From Thalassobius vesicularis (GTDB taxonomy: Bacteria > Pseudomonadota > Alphaproteobacteria > Rhodobacterales > Rhodobacteraceae): a stretch of DNA of 64,000 bases. The position numbers and the translations under genes are program-made. Numbering within the stretch: position 1 is the stretch's first letter; every line of letters starts with the position of its first letter. Below the pieces are notes generated by a model. The model did not search any database. It had not been told where the DNA came from and saw nothing but the letters and a program-made list of their open reading frames with translations. The stretch lies in contig NZ_SSMD01000001.1 in NCBI RefSeq assembly GCF_004799325.1, forward strand, positions 186,001 to 250,000, written 5' to 3'. Positions 17,880 through 26,405 of the stretch are shown one piece after another.

Positions 17880-19541
17880 ATGACCAACCCGATCATTCTT
17901 CCCGATCTTCTGACGCTGACCGCGGCGTCGATCGCCCCGGCCGAGGCTGTGCTGGAAACCGCAACCACCACGCTGCGCGGCATGGTCAGCACCGATGGCC
18001 GCGTTTCGGCCGACCTGATCGAAGCCAACCAAAGCGCCGTGCACGGCCTGTCCTGGCTGGCCACCTACGTGGAATCGCTGCGCCAGATGCAGAACTGGGC
18101 CCTGCGCATCAAGGACGACGGCAAGTTCAACGAGACCGAGCAGCTGATCCTGCAAATCGCATTCGGCGAATACCTGCACCACATCGCAGGCGGCATCCCG
18201 ATGAGCCAGAACGAGATGTTCCGCCTGGCCGACATGGGCCTGGGCTGGGACGCGCTGGCGCCCTTCCAATGCGCCGAAGTGCAGACCCTGATGGCCAAGG
18301 GCAACACCCAGGCCGCCCGCACCCGCCTGGTCGAGCTGATGCAAGAGCATTCGGCCAACATCACCGTGGGCGCCACGGGCCTCGAAGAAGAGCTGGAGAT
18401 GATCCGCGAGCAGTTCCGCCGCTTCGCTGTCGAAAAGGTCGAACCCTTCGCGCATGAATGGCACCTGCAGGACCAGCTGATCCCGATGGAAATCATCGAA
18501 GAGCTGGCTGAAATGGGCGTCTTCGGCCTGACGATCCCCGAGGAATACGGCGGGTTCGGCCTGTCCAAGGCCTCGATGGTCGTGGTGTCCGAAGAACTGT
18601 CGCGCGGCTATATCGGCGTCGGCTCGCTGGGCACCCGTTCTGAAATCGCGGCCGAGCTGATCGAAGGCGGCGGCACCGACGAGCAAAAGGCCTACTGGCT
18701 GCCCAAGATCGCGGCCGCTGAAATCCTGCCGACCGCCGTGTTCACCGAACCCAACACCGGCTCGGATCTGGGCAGCTTGCGCACCCGCGCCGTCAAGGAC
18801 GCGAACGGCGACTACAAAGTGACCGGCAACAAGACCTGGATCACCCACGCCGCACGGACCCACGTGATGACCCTGCTGGCCCGCACCGACCCGAACACCA
18901 CGGACCACAAGGGCCTATCGATGTTCCTGGCCGAAAAGATCCCCGGCACCGACGAGAACCCCTTCCCGACCGAAGGCATGACCGGCGGCGAGATCGAGGT
19001 TCTGGGCTATCGCGGCATGAAAGAGTACGAGCTGGGCTTCGACAACTTCCATGTGAAGGGCGAAAACCTGCTGGGCGGACAAGAAGGCCAAGGCTTCAAG
19101 CAGCTAATGAAAACGTTTGAAGCCGCCCGCATCCAGACCGCCGCCCGCGCCATCGGCGTGGCCCAATCGGCGCTGGACGTGGCGATGCAATATGCGCAGG
19201 ACCGCAAGCAGTTCGGCAAGTCGCTGATCAACTTCCCCCGCGTGTCGGGCAAGCTGGCGATGATGGCGGTCGAGATCATGGTCGCGCGTCAGTTGACCTA
19301 TTTCTCGGCCTGGGAAAAAGACCACGGCCACCGCTGCGACCTTGAGGCCGGCATGGCCAAGCTGCTGGGCGCCCGCGTGGCCTGGGCAGCCGCCGATACC
19401 GGCCTGCAGATCCACGGCGGCAACGGTTTCGCGCTGGAATACAAGATCAGCCGCATCCTGTGCGACGCGCGCATCCTGAACATCTTTGAAGGTGCAGCCG
19501 AGATTCAGGCCCAAGTGATCGCCCGCCGCCTGCTGGGCTGA
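17880..19541 (+). CDS. mcd: (2S)-Methylsuccinyl-CoA dehydrogenase
   Basis: A 553-residue acyl-CoA dehydrogenase-superfamily flavoenzyme with an N-terminal extension of about 170 residues before the usual fold, the size and layout of the Rhodobacter Mcd of the ethylmalonyl-CoA pathway. Seen: FTEPNTGSDLGSLRTRA and GNKTWITHAA (FAD and substrate region), KQFGKSLINF, and a C-terminal IHGGNGFALEYKISRILCDAR. It oxidises (2S)-methylsuccinyl-CoA to mesaconyl-CoA during acetyl-CoA assimilation. ATG 17880 follows an AGGA; an upstream start at 17847 is possible. It is monocistronic with a terminator. Confidence 0.88.
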   Translation: MTNPIILPDLLTLTAASIAPAEAVLETATTTLRGMVSTDGRVSADLIEANQSAVHGLSWLATYVESLRQMQNWALRIKDDGKFNETEQLILQIAFGEYLHHIAGGIPMSQNEMFRLADMGLGWDALAPFQCAEVQTLMAKGNTQAARTRLVELMQEHSANITVGATGLEEELEMIREQFRRFAVEKVEPFAHEWHLQDQLIPMEIIEELAEMGVFGLTIPEEYGGFGLSKASMVVVSEELSRGYIGVGSLGTRSEIAAELIEGGGTDEQKAYWLPKIAAAEILPTAVFTEPNTGSDLGSLRTRAVKDANGDYKVTGNKTWITHAARTHVMTLLARTDPNTTDHKGLSMFLAEKIPGTDENPFPTEGMTGGEIEVLGYRGMKEYELGFDNFHVKGENLLGGQEGQGFKQLMKTFEAARIQTAARAIGVAQSALDVAMQYAQDRKQFGKSLINFPRVSGKLAMMAVEIMVARQLTYFSAWEKDHGHRCDLEAGMAKLLGARVAWAAADTGLQIHGGNGFALEYKISRILCDARILNIFEGAAEIQAQVIARRLLG

Positions 19542-19564
19542 TCTGGCTGACATTTGAAGACATG

Positions 19565-19590
19565 ACGCGGCCCCTGATTTGGGGCCGCGT
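19565..19590 (+). terminator. Rho-independent terminator after mcd
   Basis: Perfect 10-bp stem ACGCGGCCCC / GGGGCCGCGT with a TGATTT loop, followed by TTCGTTTT. Confidence 0.88.
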
Positions 19591-19652
19591 TTCGTTTTGG
19601 GCGGGAAAAATTCCGGGACGGAATTTTGAACGGAAAATCCGTGATTTTCCGT

Positions 19653-19685
19653 GCCTCCGGCGGGGATATTTGGAAAAAGAAGAAG
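19653..19685 (+). repeat. Dispersed intergenic repeat, copy 2
   Basis: Begins GCCTCCGGCGGGGATATTT and ends AAAGAAGAAG. It shares the GCCTCCGGCGGG head, the TATTT centre and the AGAAG end with the copy at 26371-26403. Confidence 0.6.
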
Positions 19686-19740
19686 TTGCGGGCGTGGGAC
19701 CAGGCTGGCTAGGCTGCTCCTCGGGAGAGAGGAGACCGTC

Positions 19741-20739
19741 ATGAATAATCCGCGTTGGACACACCGCCCCAAGGGCTCGACCTGGGGCGATTTTGGGCCA
19801 GACGACCAGTTGGGCCGTTTGAACCTGATAACCCCCGAAAAGGTGCGCGAGGGCGTGGCCGAGGTGCGCGAGGGGCGCACGTTCTGCCTGTCCCTGCCGC
19901 TGGATTTTCCGGGTGGAAACGGGCTGAACGCGCGCCGTCACCCACCGATCCTGCGCCCGACCGAGGGCAACGGCATCGCCTTTTTCAACCGTGAAATCGC
20001 CGGCCATACCGACGTGATTTGCGACGATCTAGCGATCCTGCATCTGCAATATTCCAGCCAGTGGGACGGGCTGAGCCATGTCGGCGGCATGTTCGACGTG
20101 GATGGTTCGGGCACTCCGCGCGCGGTCTATTACAACGGGTTCCGCGCGGGTGAGGACGTGCAGGCGGACGAGACCGGCAGTCAGGCCCTGCGTCTGGGGA
20201 TCGAGAATATGGCCGCTCACGGGGTGCAGGGCCGCGCCGTGCTGATCGACCTGCGCCACCATTTCGGGGACGCCTTCCGCCATGTTTCCTACGACGATCT
20301 GATGCGCGTGATGGACGCGGACGGCGTCGAGGTCACAAAGGGGGACATGGTCTGTCTGCACACCGGTTTCGCCGATGTGGTTCTGGGCATGAACCGCCAG
20401 CCGGACAAGGATCGCCTGCACAATTCCTGCTGTGTTCTGGATGGCCGTGACGGCGCCTTGCTGAACTGGATCACCGACAGTGGGTTGTCCGCCCTGATCG
20501 CCGACAATTACGCGGTCGAGGCCTATCCCGCCAAACCCGGCGATGCCTGCTGCTCGATCCTGCCGCTGCATGAGCATTGCCTGTTCAAGCTGGGCGTCCA
20601 TCTGGGCGAGTTGTGGCACCTGACCCCGCTGGCCGCGCATCTGCGCGCGCAGGGGCGGGCGCGCTTTTTGCTGACCGCGCCGCCGTTGCGGTTGCCGGGT
20701 GCGGTGGGCTCGCCTCTGACCCCGATTGCCACTGTGTAG
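19741..20739 (+). CDS. Cyclase-family metal-dependent hydrolase (kynurenine formamidase-like)
   Basis: A 332-residue protein of the cyclase/kynurenine formamidase superfamily (PF04199). The metal-site block appears as SSQWDGLSHVGGMFDV near residue 115, followed by RAVLIDLRHHFG and GDMVCLHTGFAD, and a C-terminal IADNYAVEAYP segment. Members hydrolyse amide or lactam bonds; the substrate here is unknown. The start is fixed by GGAGAGAGGAG before ATG 19741. The BKACE gene follows 61 bp downstream on the same strand, suggesting a joint small-molecule catabolic function. Confidence 0.85.
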   Translation: MNNPRWTHRPKGSTWGDFGPDDQLGRLNLITPEKVREGVAEVREGRTFCLSLPLDFPGGNGLNARRHPPILRPTEGNGIAFFNREIAGHTDVICDDLAILHLQYSSQWDGLSHVGGMFDVDGSGTPRAVYYNGFRAGEDVQADETGSQALRLGIENMAAHGVQGRAVLIDLRHHFGDAFRHVSYDDLMRVMDADGVEVTKGDMVCLHTGFADVVLGMNRQPDKDRLHNSCCVLDGRDGALLNWITDSGLSALIADNYAVEAYPAKPGDACCSILPLHEHCLFKLGVHLGELWHLTPLAAHLRAQGRARFLLTAPPLRLPGAVGSPLTPIATV

Positions 20740-20800
20740 CCTTGCCTTGACGTAACGATATGTGTCAATGTCAATCAAATTACGCGCCACAGGAATCCCC

Positions 20801-21631
20801 ATGACCAAACCCTGCATCATCTGCTGCGCCATCACGGGCAGCTTGCCGACCAAGGCCGACAACCCTGCCGTTCCGATCACCGTCGCTGAACAGGTGGAAT
20901 CCACGCAAGAGGCGTTCGAGGCCGGCGCCACCATCTGCCACGCCCATGTGCGCAACGACGAACAGACCCCCAGCTCGGACCCCGAGAAATTCGCCCGGCT
21001 GAAAGAAGGGCTGGAGAAGCACTGCCCTGGCATGATCATCCAGTTCTCGACCGGCGGGCGCTCGGGTGCCGGGCAGACGCGCGGTGGGATGCTGCCGTTG
21101 CGGCCCGACATGGCCTCGCTCTCGGTCGGGTCGAACAACTTCCCCACCCGCGTTTACGAGAACCCGCCGGATCTGGTGGACTGGCTGGCCTCGGAAATGA
21201 AAACCTACGGCATCCGCCCGGAAATCGAGGCGTTCGACCTGTCGCACATCCATCAGGCCGCGCGCATGTATGCGGACGGGCGGCTGGTCGACAGCCCCTA
21301 TGTGCAATTCGTGATGGGCGTGAAGAACGCCATGCCCGTGGATCGCGACGTGTTCGATTACTACATCAAGACCATGCAGCGCCTGCTGCCCGACAGCGAA
21401 TGGTGCGCCGCCGGGATCGGCAAGGACCAGATCACGATCAACGAGTGGGCCGTCTCCTCGGGCGGTCATGCCCGCGCGGGGCTGGAGGATAACATCCGTC
21501 TGGATCGCAACCATCTGGCGCCATCGAACGCGGCCCTGATCCAGCGCGTCGTCGACCTGTGCGAGAAGTACGAGCGCCCCGTCGCCACCGCGGCACAAGC
21601 GCGCGACATGCTGGGCCTGCGTCCGGCCTGA
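20801..21631 (+). CDS. Beta-keto acid cleavage enzyme family protein (BKACE, DUF849)
   Basis: A 276-residue TIM-barrel enzyme of the BKACE family, whose members condense a beta-keto acid with acetyl-CoA to give acetoacetate and an acyl-CoA. The zinc-binding CHAHVRN lies near residue 45; STGGRSG, the SVGSNNFP strand, EIEAFDLSHI and AGIGKDQ blocks are in the expected order. AGGA precedes ATG 20801; a GTG at 20762 gives a longer frame but has no support. The specific substrate cannot be read from sequence. Confidence 0.9.
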   Translation: MTKPCIICCAITGSLPTKADNPAVPITVAEQVESTQEAFEAGATICHAHVRNDEQTPSSDPEKFARLKEGLEKHCPGMIIQFSTGGRSGAGQTRGGMLPLRPDMASLSVGSNNFPTRVYENPPDLVDWLASEMKTYGIRPEIEAFDLSHIHQAARMYADGRLVDSPYVQFVMGVKNAMPVDRDVFDYYIKTMQRLLPDSEWCAAGIGKDQITINEWAVSSGGHARAGLEDNIRLDRNHLAPSNAALIQRVVDLCEKYERPVATAAQARDMLGLRPA

Positions 21632-21651
21632 CATTCGGCCTGAACCAACAG

Positions 21652-21671
21652 CGCGCCCCGACCGGGGCGCG
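21652..21671 (+). terminator. GC hairpin after the BKACE gene, weak terminator
   Basis: CGCGCCCC / GGGGCGCG stem with a short loop, followed only by TTCCCG, so it lacks a proper T-tract. It may act as a 3' stabiliser. Confidence 0.45.
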
Positions 21672-21733
21672 TTCCCGCTTGGCAAGGCGGCGCGGGACAG
21701 ATACCCCAAGGGCATCACCACCCCGGAGCCGCC

Positions 21734-22591
21734 ATGCCCCCCCTTGTTCCCGTCAGGGTCATCCTTCTGATCTGTCTGGCCACGACCTCGATCGTGGTCG
21801 GTGACGCGGCGGGCAAGCTGCTGACCCAGGACGGCATCAGCCCCTTCTTCATCGCCTGGTCGCGTTTCGCGCTGGCCGCAGTCCTGCTGCTGCCCCTGTC
21901 CGGGATGCAGCGCGCCGAACTGCCTCAGCTGCTGAACTGGCGCGTGATCCTGCGGGCGGCCTTTATCGCGGGGGGGATTTCCTCGATCCTGACAGCCCTG
22001 CGGACCGAGCCCATCGCCAACGTCTACGGCGCGTTCTTCATCGGCCCCGTCGTCGCCTACGCGCTGGCCGTCCTGCTGCTGAACGAGCGTGTCACCCGCG
22101 CCCGCACCGCGCTGTTGGGGCTGGGCTTTGCGGGCGTCATTCTGGTGGTCCAGCCCAGTCTGGACATGGGCACGGGGATGCTGTTCGCGCTGCTGGCCGG
22201 CTGCTGCTACGGCAGCTACCTGGCCGCCACCCGCTGGCTGGCCGGCGCCTACCGCCCCCGCTTTCTGCTGACCGCGCAATTGCTGATCGGCACGGTCCTG
22301 CTGGCCCCGCTGGGTCTGACCCACCTGCCCGACGCAGGCTCCCTGTCGATCTGGGCGCTGGTGCTGCTCAGCGCGCTGGCCTCGGCCTTCGGGAACTTCT
22401 TGCTGGTGGTCATCAACCGGACCACCCCGGCCACGATCTCGGCTCCGTTGATCTATTTCCAGCTGATCGCCGCCGCCGGTCTGGGCGTGCTGGTGTTCAA
22501 CGACTGGCCCGACGCGATCAGCCTATCCGGGCTGGCGGTCATCCTGATCTCGGGCTTTGGGGGCTTCGCGCTGGCCCGGCGCGACAGATAA
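21734..22591 (+). CDS. EamA/DMT-superfamily transporter
   Basis: A 285-residue membrane protein with about ten hydrophobic segments and the two EamA repeats of the drug/metabolite exporter superfamily (first repeat from SPFFIAWSRFALAAVLLLPL, second from GMLFALLAGCCYGSYLAATRWLAG). Exported substrate unknown. It ends with a short positively charged tail. It lies 102 bp downstream of the BKACE gene; whether they are co-transcribed is uncertain because of the hairpin between. Confidence 0.88.
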   Translation: MPPLVPVRVILLICLATTSIVVGDAAGKLLTQDGISPFFIAWSRFALAAVLLLPLSGMQRAELPQLLNWRVILRAAFIAGGISSILTALRTEPIANVYGAFFIGPVVAYALAVLLLNERVTRARTALLGLGFAGVILVVQPSLDMGTGMLFALLAGCCYGSYLAATRWLAGAYRPRFLLTAQLLIGTVLLAPLGLTHLPDAGSLSIWALVLLSALASAFGNFLLVVINRTTPATISAPLIYFQLIAAAGLGVLVFNDWPDAISLSGLAVILISGFGGFALARRDR

Positions 22592-22675
22592 AAGGAGCCG
22601 CGCCAGACAGACTTGGCACGGCCCCGGTACATGAGCGCCATCGTCAGGGAAGGAATCCGTCGCTCACGTATGCTG

Positions 22676-23650
22676 TCATTCAGGTACGCAGACCTCTCCG
22701 GCGGCCATCGCCTTGGCGGTGCGCGCGACCAGCGCGGCGATGATCACCACCAACACGGCCAGCAACCCCGTCCCCAGATAGTGATGCGCGACGCTGCCGG
22801 TCTTGGCCGCATAGGTGAAGCTGGCGATGGTCACGGCGGCGAAGGGAAAGCTTAGCGCCCAAAAGCTCATGGCGAAGGGCAGCTTGACGATGCGCGGCAG
22901 TTGCACGGCCACGATCAGCGTGAACAGGTAGGCCCCGTTCAGCAGGATGCGCGCAAAGCTGTCGACATCACCCACCAGCCGAACCCAAGCCACCATCCCC
23001 ACCGCGGGCGGAGCGATCAGGATCACCAGCGTCGGCTGCAACCGGCCCGGCAGCGGATCGTGAAAGATCAGCCGGTTCACGACCAGCGTCATCAGCACGA
23101 CCCAGAAGATCAGGCCGACGGACATGAAGTACCAGCTGATCTCGGGGTGACCCAGCGGGACGCCAGCGATCGGCACGATCACGTTGCCCACCGCCGGGAT
23201 GAACCACGCGGGGTTCAGGTGCCCGGTCTGGAACGCACGCGCGCCGATCCAGCCCGAAACCACGGCAATCGTCAGCACGCCCTGCAGCGCCATCCCGGCC
23301 CACCACAACGGCGCGGCCATCGCAGGGGCCTGCGTCAGGCTGGCAGCCGCCAGCAGCAGCAGGGAAATCGAGATTGCCGGAAAGAACGCCAGCCGCACCG
23401 GGTGGTTCCACTCGTGCCGGACGGCCTGCGGGTACTTGGCCGCCTTGGCCAGGTAGAACACCGAGACCAGCACGAACATGGCCATCGCCACGAAATACAC
23501 CGCCTTGGCGGGCATATGCCCGAACCCCCACGCGGTATCTGCGGCGTGCAGGGCCAGTGCCAGCCCCGTCATCCCCATGATCGTCGAGAAAAACGTCACC
23601 GGGTAATGCTCCAGCCGATTGGTCGCCTGAGCCTGAGTTGCGTCACTCAT
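22676..23650 (-). CDS. SLAC1/TehA-family anion channel or transporter
   Basis: A 324-residue integral membrane protein with about ten spans, matching the SLAC1/TehA/Mae1 family: EHYPVTFFSTIMGMTGLALAL at the first span, NPAWFIPAVGNVIVPIAG in the middle, and FPFAAVTIASF near the end. Members conduct small anions, export tellurite-related species or transport C4-dicarboxylates. An Fnr-type palindrome lies about 78 bp upstream of the start codon, suggesting oxygen- or redox-responsive expression. It stands alone. Confidence 0.88.
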   Translation of the reverse strand: MSDATQAQATNRLEHYPVTFFSTIMGMTGLALALHAADTAWGFGHMPAKAVYFVAMAMFVLVSVFYLAKAAKYPQAVRHEWNHPVRLAFFPAISISLLLLAAASLTQAPAMAAPLWWAGMALQGVLTIAVVSGWIGARAFQTGHLNPAWFIPAVGNVIVPIAGVPLGHPEISWYFMSVGLIFWVVLMTLVVNRLIFHDPLPGRLQPTLVILIAPPAVGMVAWVRLVGDVDSFARILLNGAYLFTLIVAVQLPRIVKLPFAMSFWALSFPFAAVTIASFTYAAKTGSVAHHYLGTGLLAVLVVIIAALVARTAKAMAAGEVCVPE

Positions 23651-23720
23651 CTGCGAGTCCTTCCCTAAACACGCATCCGTCTTTGATATGCAATGCTTCG
23701 CATACGAAACCGTCGGACAC

Positions 23721-23736
23721 TTTGACCTATGTCAAA
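23721..23736. promoter_or_regulatory. Fnr/Crp-type palindrome upstream of the SLAC1/TehA gene
   Basis: TTTGAC-CTAT-GTCAAA, a perfect 6-bp inverted repeat with a 4-bp spacer, fitting the TTGA-N6-TCAA frame of Fnr-family sites (FnrL in Rhodobacter). Its centre is 78 bp before the start at 23650. Confidence 0.65.
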
Positions 23737-23770
23737 AGGTGCCTGAGCCACTCATCTTTGAAAACACGAA

Positions 23771-23795
23771 AAAGGCCACCCCGCTGGGTGGCCTT
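23771..23795 (-). terminator. Terminator after the acyl-CoA dehydrogenase gene
   Basis: On the minus strand, AAGGCCACCC / GGGTGGCCTT with a 4-nt loop and TTTTTCG after it. It closes the leftward hydroxycinnamate operon. Confidence 0.85.
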
Positions 23796-23817
23796 GTCGT
23801 TTCTCTGGTCCGGTAGA

Positions 23818-25377
23818 TCAGCCGCAGATGCGGTCCGACAGGACGGCGCCCAGATACTCGGTCCGTTTCAGGAACTGCGCGATCTGTGCGGCACCGGGAT
23901 GCGCGGCAAAACGCGGGGCCAGCGCGCGCAGCAGCACCCATTCCGACAGGCCCATGAAATCGGCCGCGAAATCGGCGGGGGCGTCGGTCTTGGCCATCGC
24001 TTCGCGGGCGCGGGTCCACAGGGCCACGGCACCCTCGGGCGCGTTGTCAGAGGCAAAAGCGGCAAAGCGATCCGCCGCGACGGCGGCATTGCCCTGCAGC
24101 AGGCGCGTCGCCAGAGTCAGCGCGTGAATGCCGCTGGCCCCTTCGTAGATGCGGGTGATGCGCGAGTCGCGCCAGACCTGCTCGACCCGGTATTCCTGCA
24201 GATAACCGTAGCCGCCCAGGCACTGGATGCCCAGATCCGCCGCGCGAGACCCCGCTTCGGTGCAGAAATGCTTGGCGATCGGGGTCAGGAACTCGACCAG
24301 CATCGGGTCTTCGCCCTTTTCCAGCTCGACCACGGCCAAGTGACAGATGCCACGGCCCAGCAGCGACAGCGCGCGCATCTCGGCCAGCATGTTCTTGACG
24401 TCGGTGTGCTGGTCCAGCGTCACCGGCTTGCCGTCCGGGCCACGGCCCTGCACGCGCTCGGCGGTGTAGGCGGCGGCGATGTCATGGGCGCGGGTCGAAT
24501 GCGCCACGCCTTGCAGCGCCACCTGAATCCGCGCGTGGTTCATCATGGTGAACATGGCCCGCAGGCCCTCGCCTTCGCGGCCGACCAGCTCGGCATGCGC
24601 GCCGTCAAACGCCATCTGGCAGGTGGGCGAGGCATGCAGGCCCATCTTTTCCTCGATCCGGGTGACGGTGATCGGGTTGCGGCTGCCGTCGGGCAGATCG
24701 GACAGGCAGGCGAACAGCGACAGGCCCTTCACGCCGCTGTCAGCCTCGCCGGTGCGGGCCAGAACCAGATGGAAAATGCCCTGCGACATGTCCTGATCGC
24801 CGCCCGAGATGAAAATCTTCTCGCCGGTGATCTTCCACGCGTCGCCGTCCTGCACCGCGCGGGTGCGGATGCGCCCCAGGTCCGAGCCCGCGCCCGGTTC
24901 GGTCAGGCACATGGTCGACAGCCACTCGCCCGAGGCCATGCGCGGGATAAAGGCCGCCTTTTGCGCGTCGGTGCCGAAATCCATCAGCGTCCGCACGGCG
25001 CCGGGGACCAGACCGGTGACCATCTCCAGCGCGTGGTTGGCGCCGGTGTAGATTTCCGAGATACAGGCCAGCGCGACCCCGCCCAGACCTTGGCCGTCAT
25101 ATTCCTCGGCGATGGTCAGCGCGGGCCAGCCCTGTTCGGCATAGGCGGCGTAGACCTCCTTGAACCCGTCGGGCATGACCACGCGGCCATCGACCAGACG
25201 GCAGCCCTGCTTGTCGCCGGTCTCGTCCAGCGGGGCGATCTCGCCCTCGGCGAAGGCGGCGAAGGCCTGGGTGATCTCGCGGGTCAGATCGCCATCCCAT
25301 TCGGGCAGGGCAGCCGCGCCACCCACATGTTCCAGCGTGAAGAGAATGTCGTCGACAGGGGCCGCAAAGGGTTTCAT
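23818..25377 (-). CDS. Acyl-CoA dehydrogenase with extended C-terminal domain
   Basis: A 519-residue acyl-CoA dehydrogenase. The middle domain has CLTEPGAGSDLGRIRTRA and ITGEKIFISGGDQDM; the C-terminal helical part has QCLGGYGYLQEYRVEQVWRDSRITRIYEGASGIHA. The rest is the longer C-terminal domain found in the DmdC/AcdA-like branch, although DmdC proteins are usually longer. The start at 25377 follows AAAGGAC. It is the last gene of the operon with feruloyl-CoA synthetase, which suggests it oxidises an aromatic or side-chain acyl-CoA such as a dihydrocinnamoyl-CoA; this is inference. A methylmercaptopropionyl-CoA substrate cannot be excluded. Confidence 0.87.
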   Translation of the reverse strand: MKPFAAPVDDILFTLEHVGGAAALPEWDGDLTREITQAFAAFAEGEIAPLDETGDKQGCRLVDGRVVMPDGFKEVYAAYAEQGWPALTIAEEYDGQGLGGVALACISEIYTGANHALEMVTGLVPGAVRTLMDFGTDAQKAAFIPRMASGEWLSTMCLTEPGAGSDLGRIRTRAVQDGDAWKITGEKIFISGGDQDMSQGIFHLVLARTGEADSGVKGLSLFACLSDLPDGSRNPITVTRIEEKMGLHASPTCQMAFDGAHAELVGREGEGLRAMFTMMNHARIQVALQGVAHSTRAHDIAAAYTAERVQGRGPDGKPVTLDQHTDVKNMLAEMRALSLLGRGICHLAVVELEKGEDPMLVEFLTPIAKHFCTEAGSRAADLGIQCLGGYGYLQEYRVEQVWRDSRITRIYEGASGIHALTLATRLLQGNAAVAADRFAAFASDNAPEGAVALWTRAREAMAKTDAPADFAADFMGLSEWVLLRALAPRFAAHPGAAQIAQFLKRTEYLGAVLSDRICG

Positions 25378-25411
25378 GGCATGTCCTTTCAAAGGGCAAA
25401 AAGGGGCAGTC

Positions 25412-25431
25412 CCCGCCCCTGACGGGGCGGG
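25412..25431 (-). repeat. Intercistronic GC hairpin
   Basis: CCCGCCCC / GGGGCGGG with a 4-nt loop between the amidohydrolase and acyl-CoA dehydrogenase genes. There is no T-tract, so it is more likely an mRNA processing or stability element than a terminator. Confidence 0.5.
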
Positions 25432-25454
25432 TCATTCGCGCCGGTGCGCGGTGA

Positions 25455-26327
25455 TTACATCAGGCCCAGCAGGCGGGCGCCGTTGTTCTTGATGATGTCT
25501 TCGCGCAGGTGGTCCTTGATCGCGATCTTCTCGAAATCGGCCAGCCAGCGTTCGGGGGTGATCATCGGCCAGTCCGAGCCGAACAGGACCTTCTTCTTCA
25601 GCAGGCCGTTGCAGTATTTCACCAGGATGTCGGGGAAATACTTGGGCGACCAGCCGCTGAGGTCGATGTAGACGTTGGGCTTGTGGGTCGCGACCGACAG
25701 CGCCTCTTCCTGCCAGGGGAAGGACGGGTGCGCGAGGATGATCTTCATGTCGGGGAAGTCCACCGCCACGTCATCCATGTACATCGGGTTCGAGTATTTC
25801 AGACGCATCCCGTTGCCGCCGGGCATGCCCGAACCAACGCCGGTCTGGCCGGTGTGGAACAGCGCGATGCCGCCCTCTTCGGCGATGGCTTCGTACAGCT
25901 CATAGGCCATGCGGTCGTTGGGGTAGAAGCCCTGCATCGTCGGGTGGAACTTGAAGCCCTTGATGCCGAAATCCTTGATCAGGCGGCGCGCTTCGCGGGC
26001 GGCCATCTTGCCCTTCCACGGGTCGATCGAGGCAAACGGGATCAGCACGTCGTCGTTTTCCGCGGCCAGCGCGGCGACTTCTTCGTTCTTGTAGCGGCGG
26101 TAGCCGGTTTCGCGTTCGGCATCGACCGGGAAGATCACCGCGGCGATGTTCTGTTCGCGGTAATGCGCGGCGGTCTGCTGGATGGTCGGCGGGTGCGTCC
26201 ACGGCGCGCCGAAGTATTTCGCCATCGTGGTTTGCAGATCGTCATAACCGTCATCGGCGTGGCAGCCGCAGGGTTCCTCGGCGTGGGTGTGGAAGTCGAG
26301 GGCGCGGACTTTGGTGATATCCACCAT
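25455..26327 (-). CDS. Amidohydrolase-family (PF04909) metal-dependent hydrolase or decarboxylase
   Basis: A 290-residue TIM-barrel protein of the amidohydrolase-2 family. Metal ligand candidates are the N-terminal DFHTHAEEP, GFKFHPTMQGFYPND in the middle, HTGQ, ILAHPSFPWQEEA and the C-terminal FGSDWP Asp. Relatives include aromatic decarboxylases (resorcylate, ACMSD) and lactone hydrolases. AAGGAT precedes the ATG. It is placed between feruloyl-CoA synthetase and the acyl-CoA dehydrogenase in one leftward operon, so it probably acts on a hydroxycinnamate-derived intermediate. The exact reaction is unknown. Confidence 0.85.
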   Translation of the reverse strand: MVDITKVRALDFHTHAEEPCGCHADDGYDDLQTTMAKYFGAPWTHPPTIQQTAAHYREQNIAAVIFPVDAERETGYRRYKNEEVAALAAENDDVLIPFASIDPWKGKMAAREARRLIKDFGIKGFKFHPTMQGFYPNDRMAYELYEAIAEEGGIALFHTGQTGVGSGMPGGNGMRLKYSNPMYMDDVAVDFPDMKIILAHPSFPWQEEALSVATHKPNVYIDLSGWSPKYFPDILVKYCNGLLKKKVLFGSDWPMITPERWLADFEKIAIKDHLREDIIKNNGARLLGLM

Positions 26328-26370
26328 GTTCTTATCCTTTTCAGCGTGGCGCCGGTGGCGGGGTTGGGAC

Positions 26371-26403
26371 GCCTCCGGCGGGAGTATTTCGATCAGAAAG
26401 AAG
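26371..26403 (+). repeat. Dispersed intergenic repeat, copy 3
   Basis: Begins GCCTCCGGCGGGAGTATTT and ends CAGAAAGAAG. It lies between the amidohydrolase start and the fcs stop codon, inside an operon. Confidence 0.6.
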
Positions 26404-26405
26404 CC

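Noticed and set aside
20756-20778. Fnr-like TTGAC...GTCAA pair upstream of the BKACE gene
   Set aside because: The arms are separated by about 12 bp, which does not fit the Fnr/Crp spacing.
23687-23704. TATGC-N8-GCATA inverted repeat near the SLAC1/TehA promoter
   Set aside because: Short arms and long spacer; likely chance next to the much better Fnr-type site.
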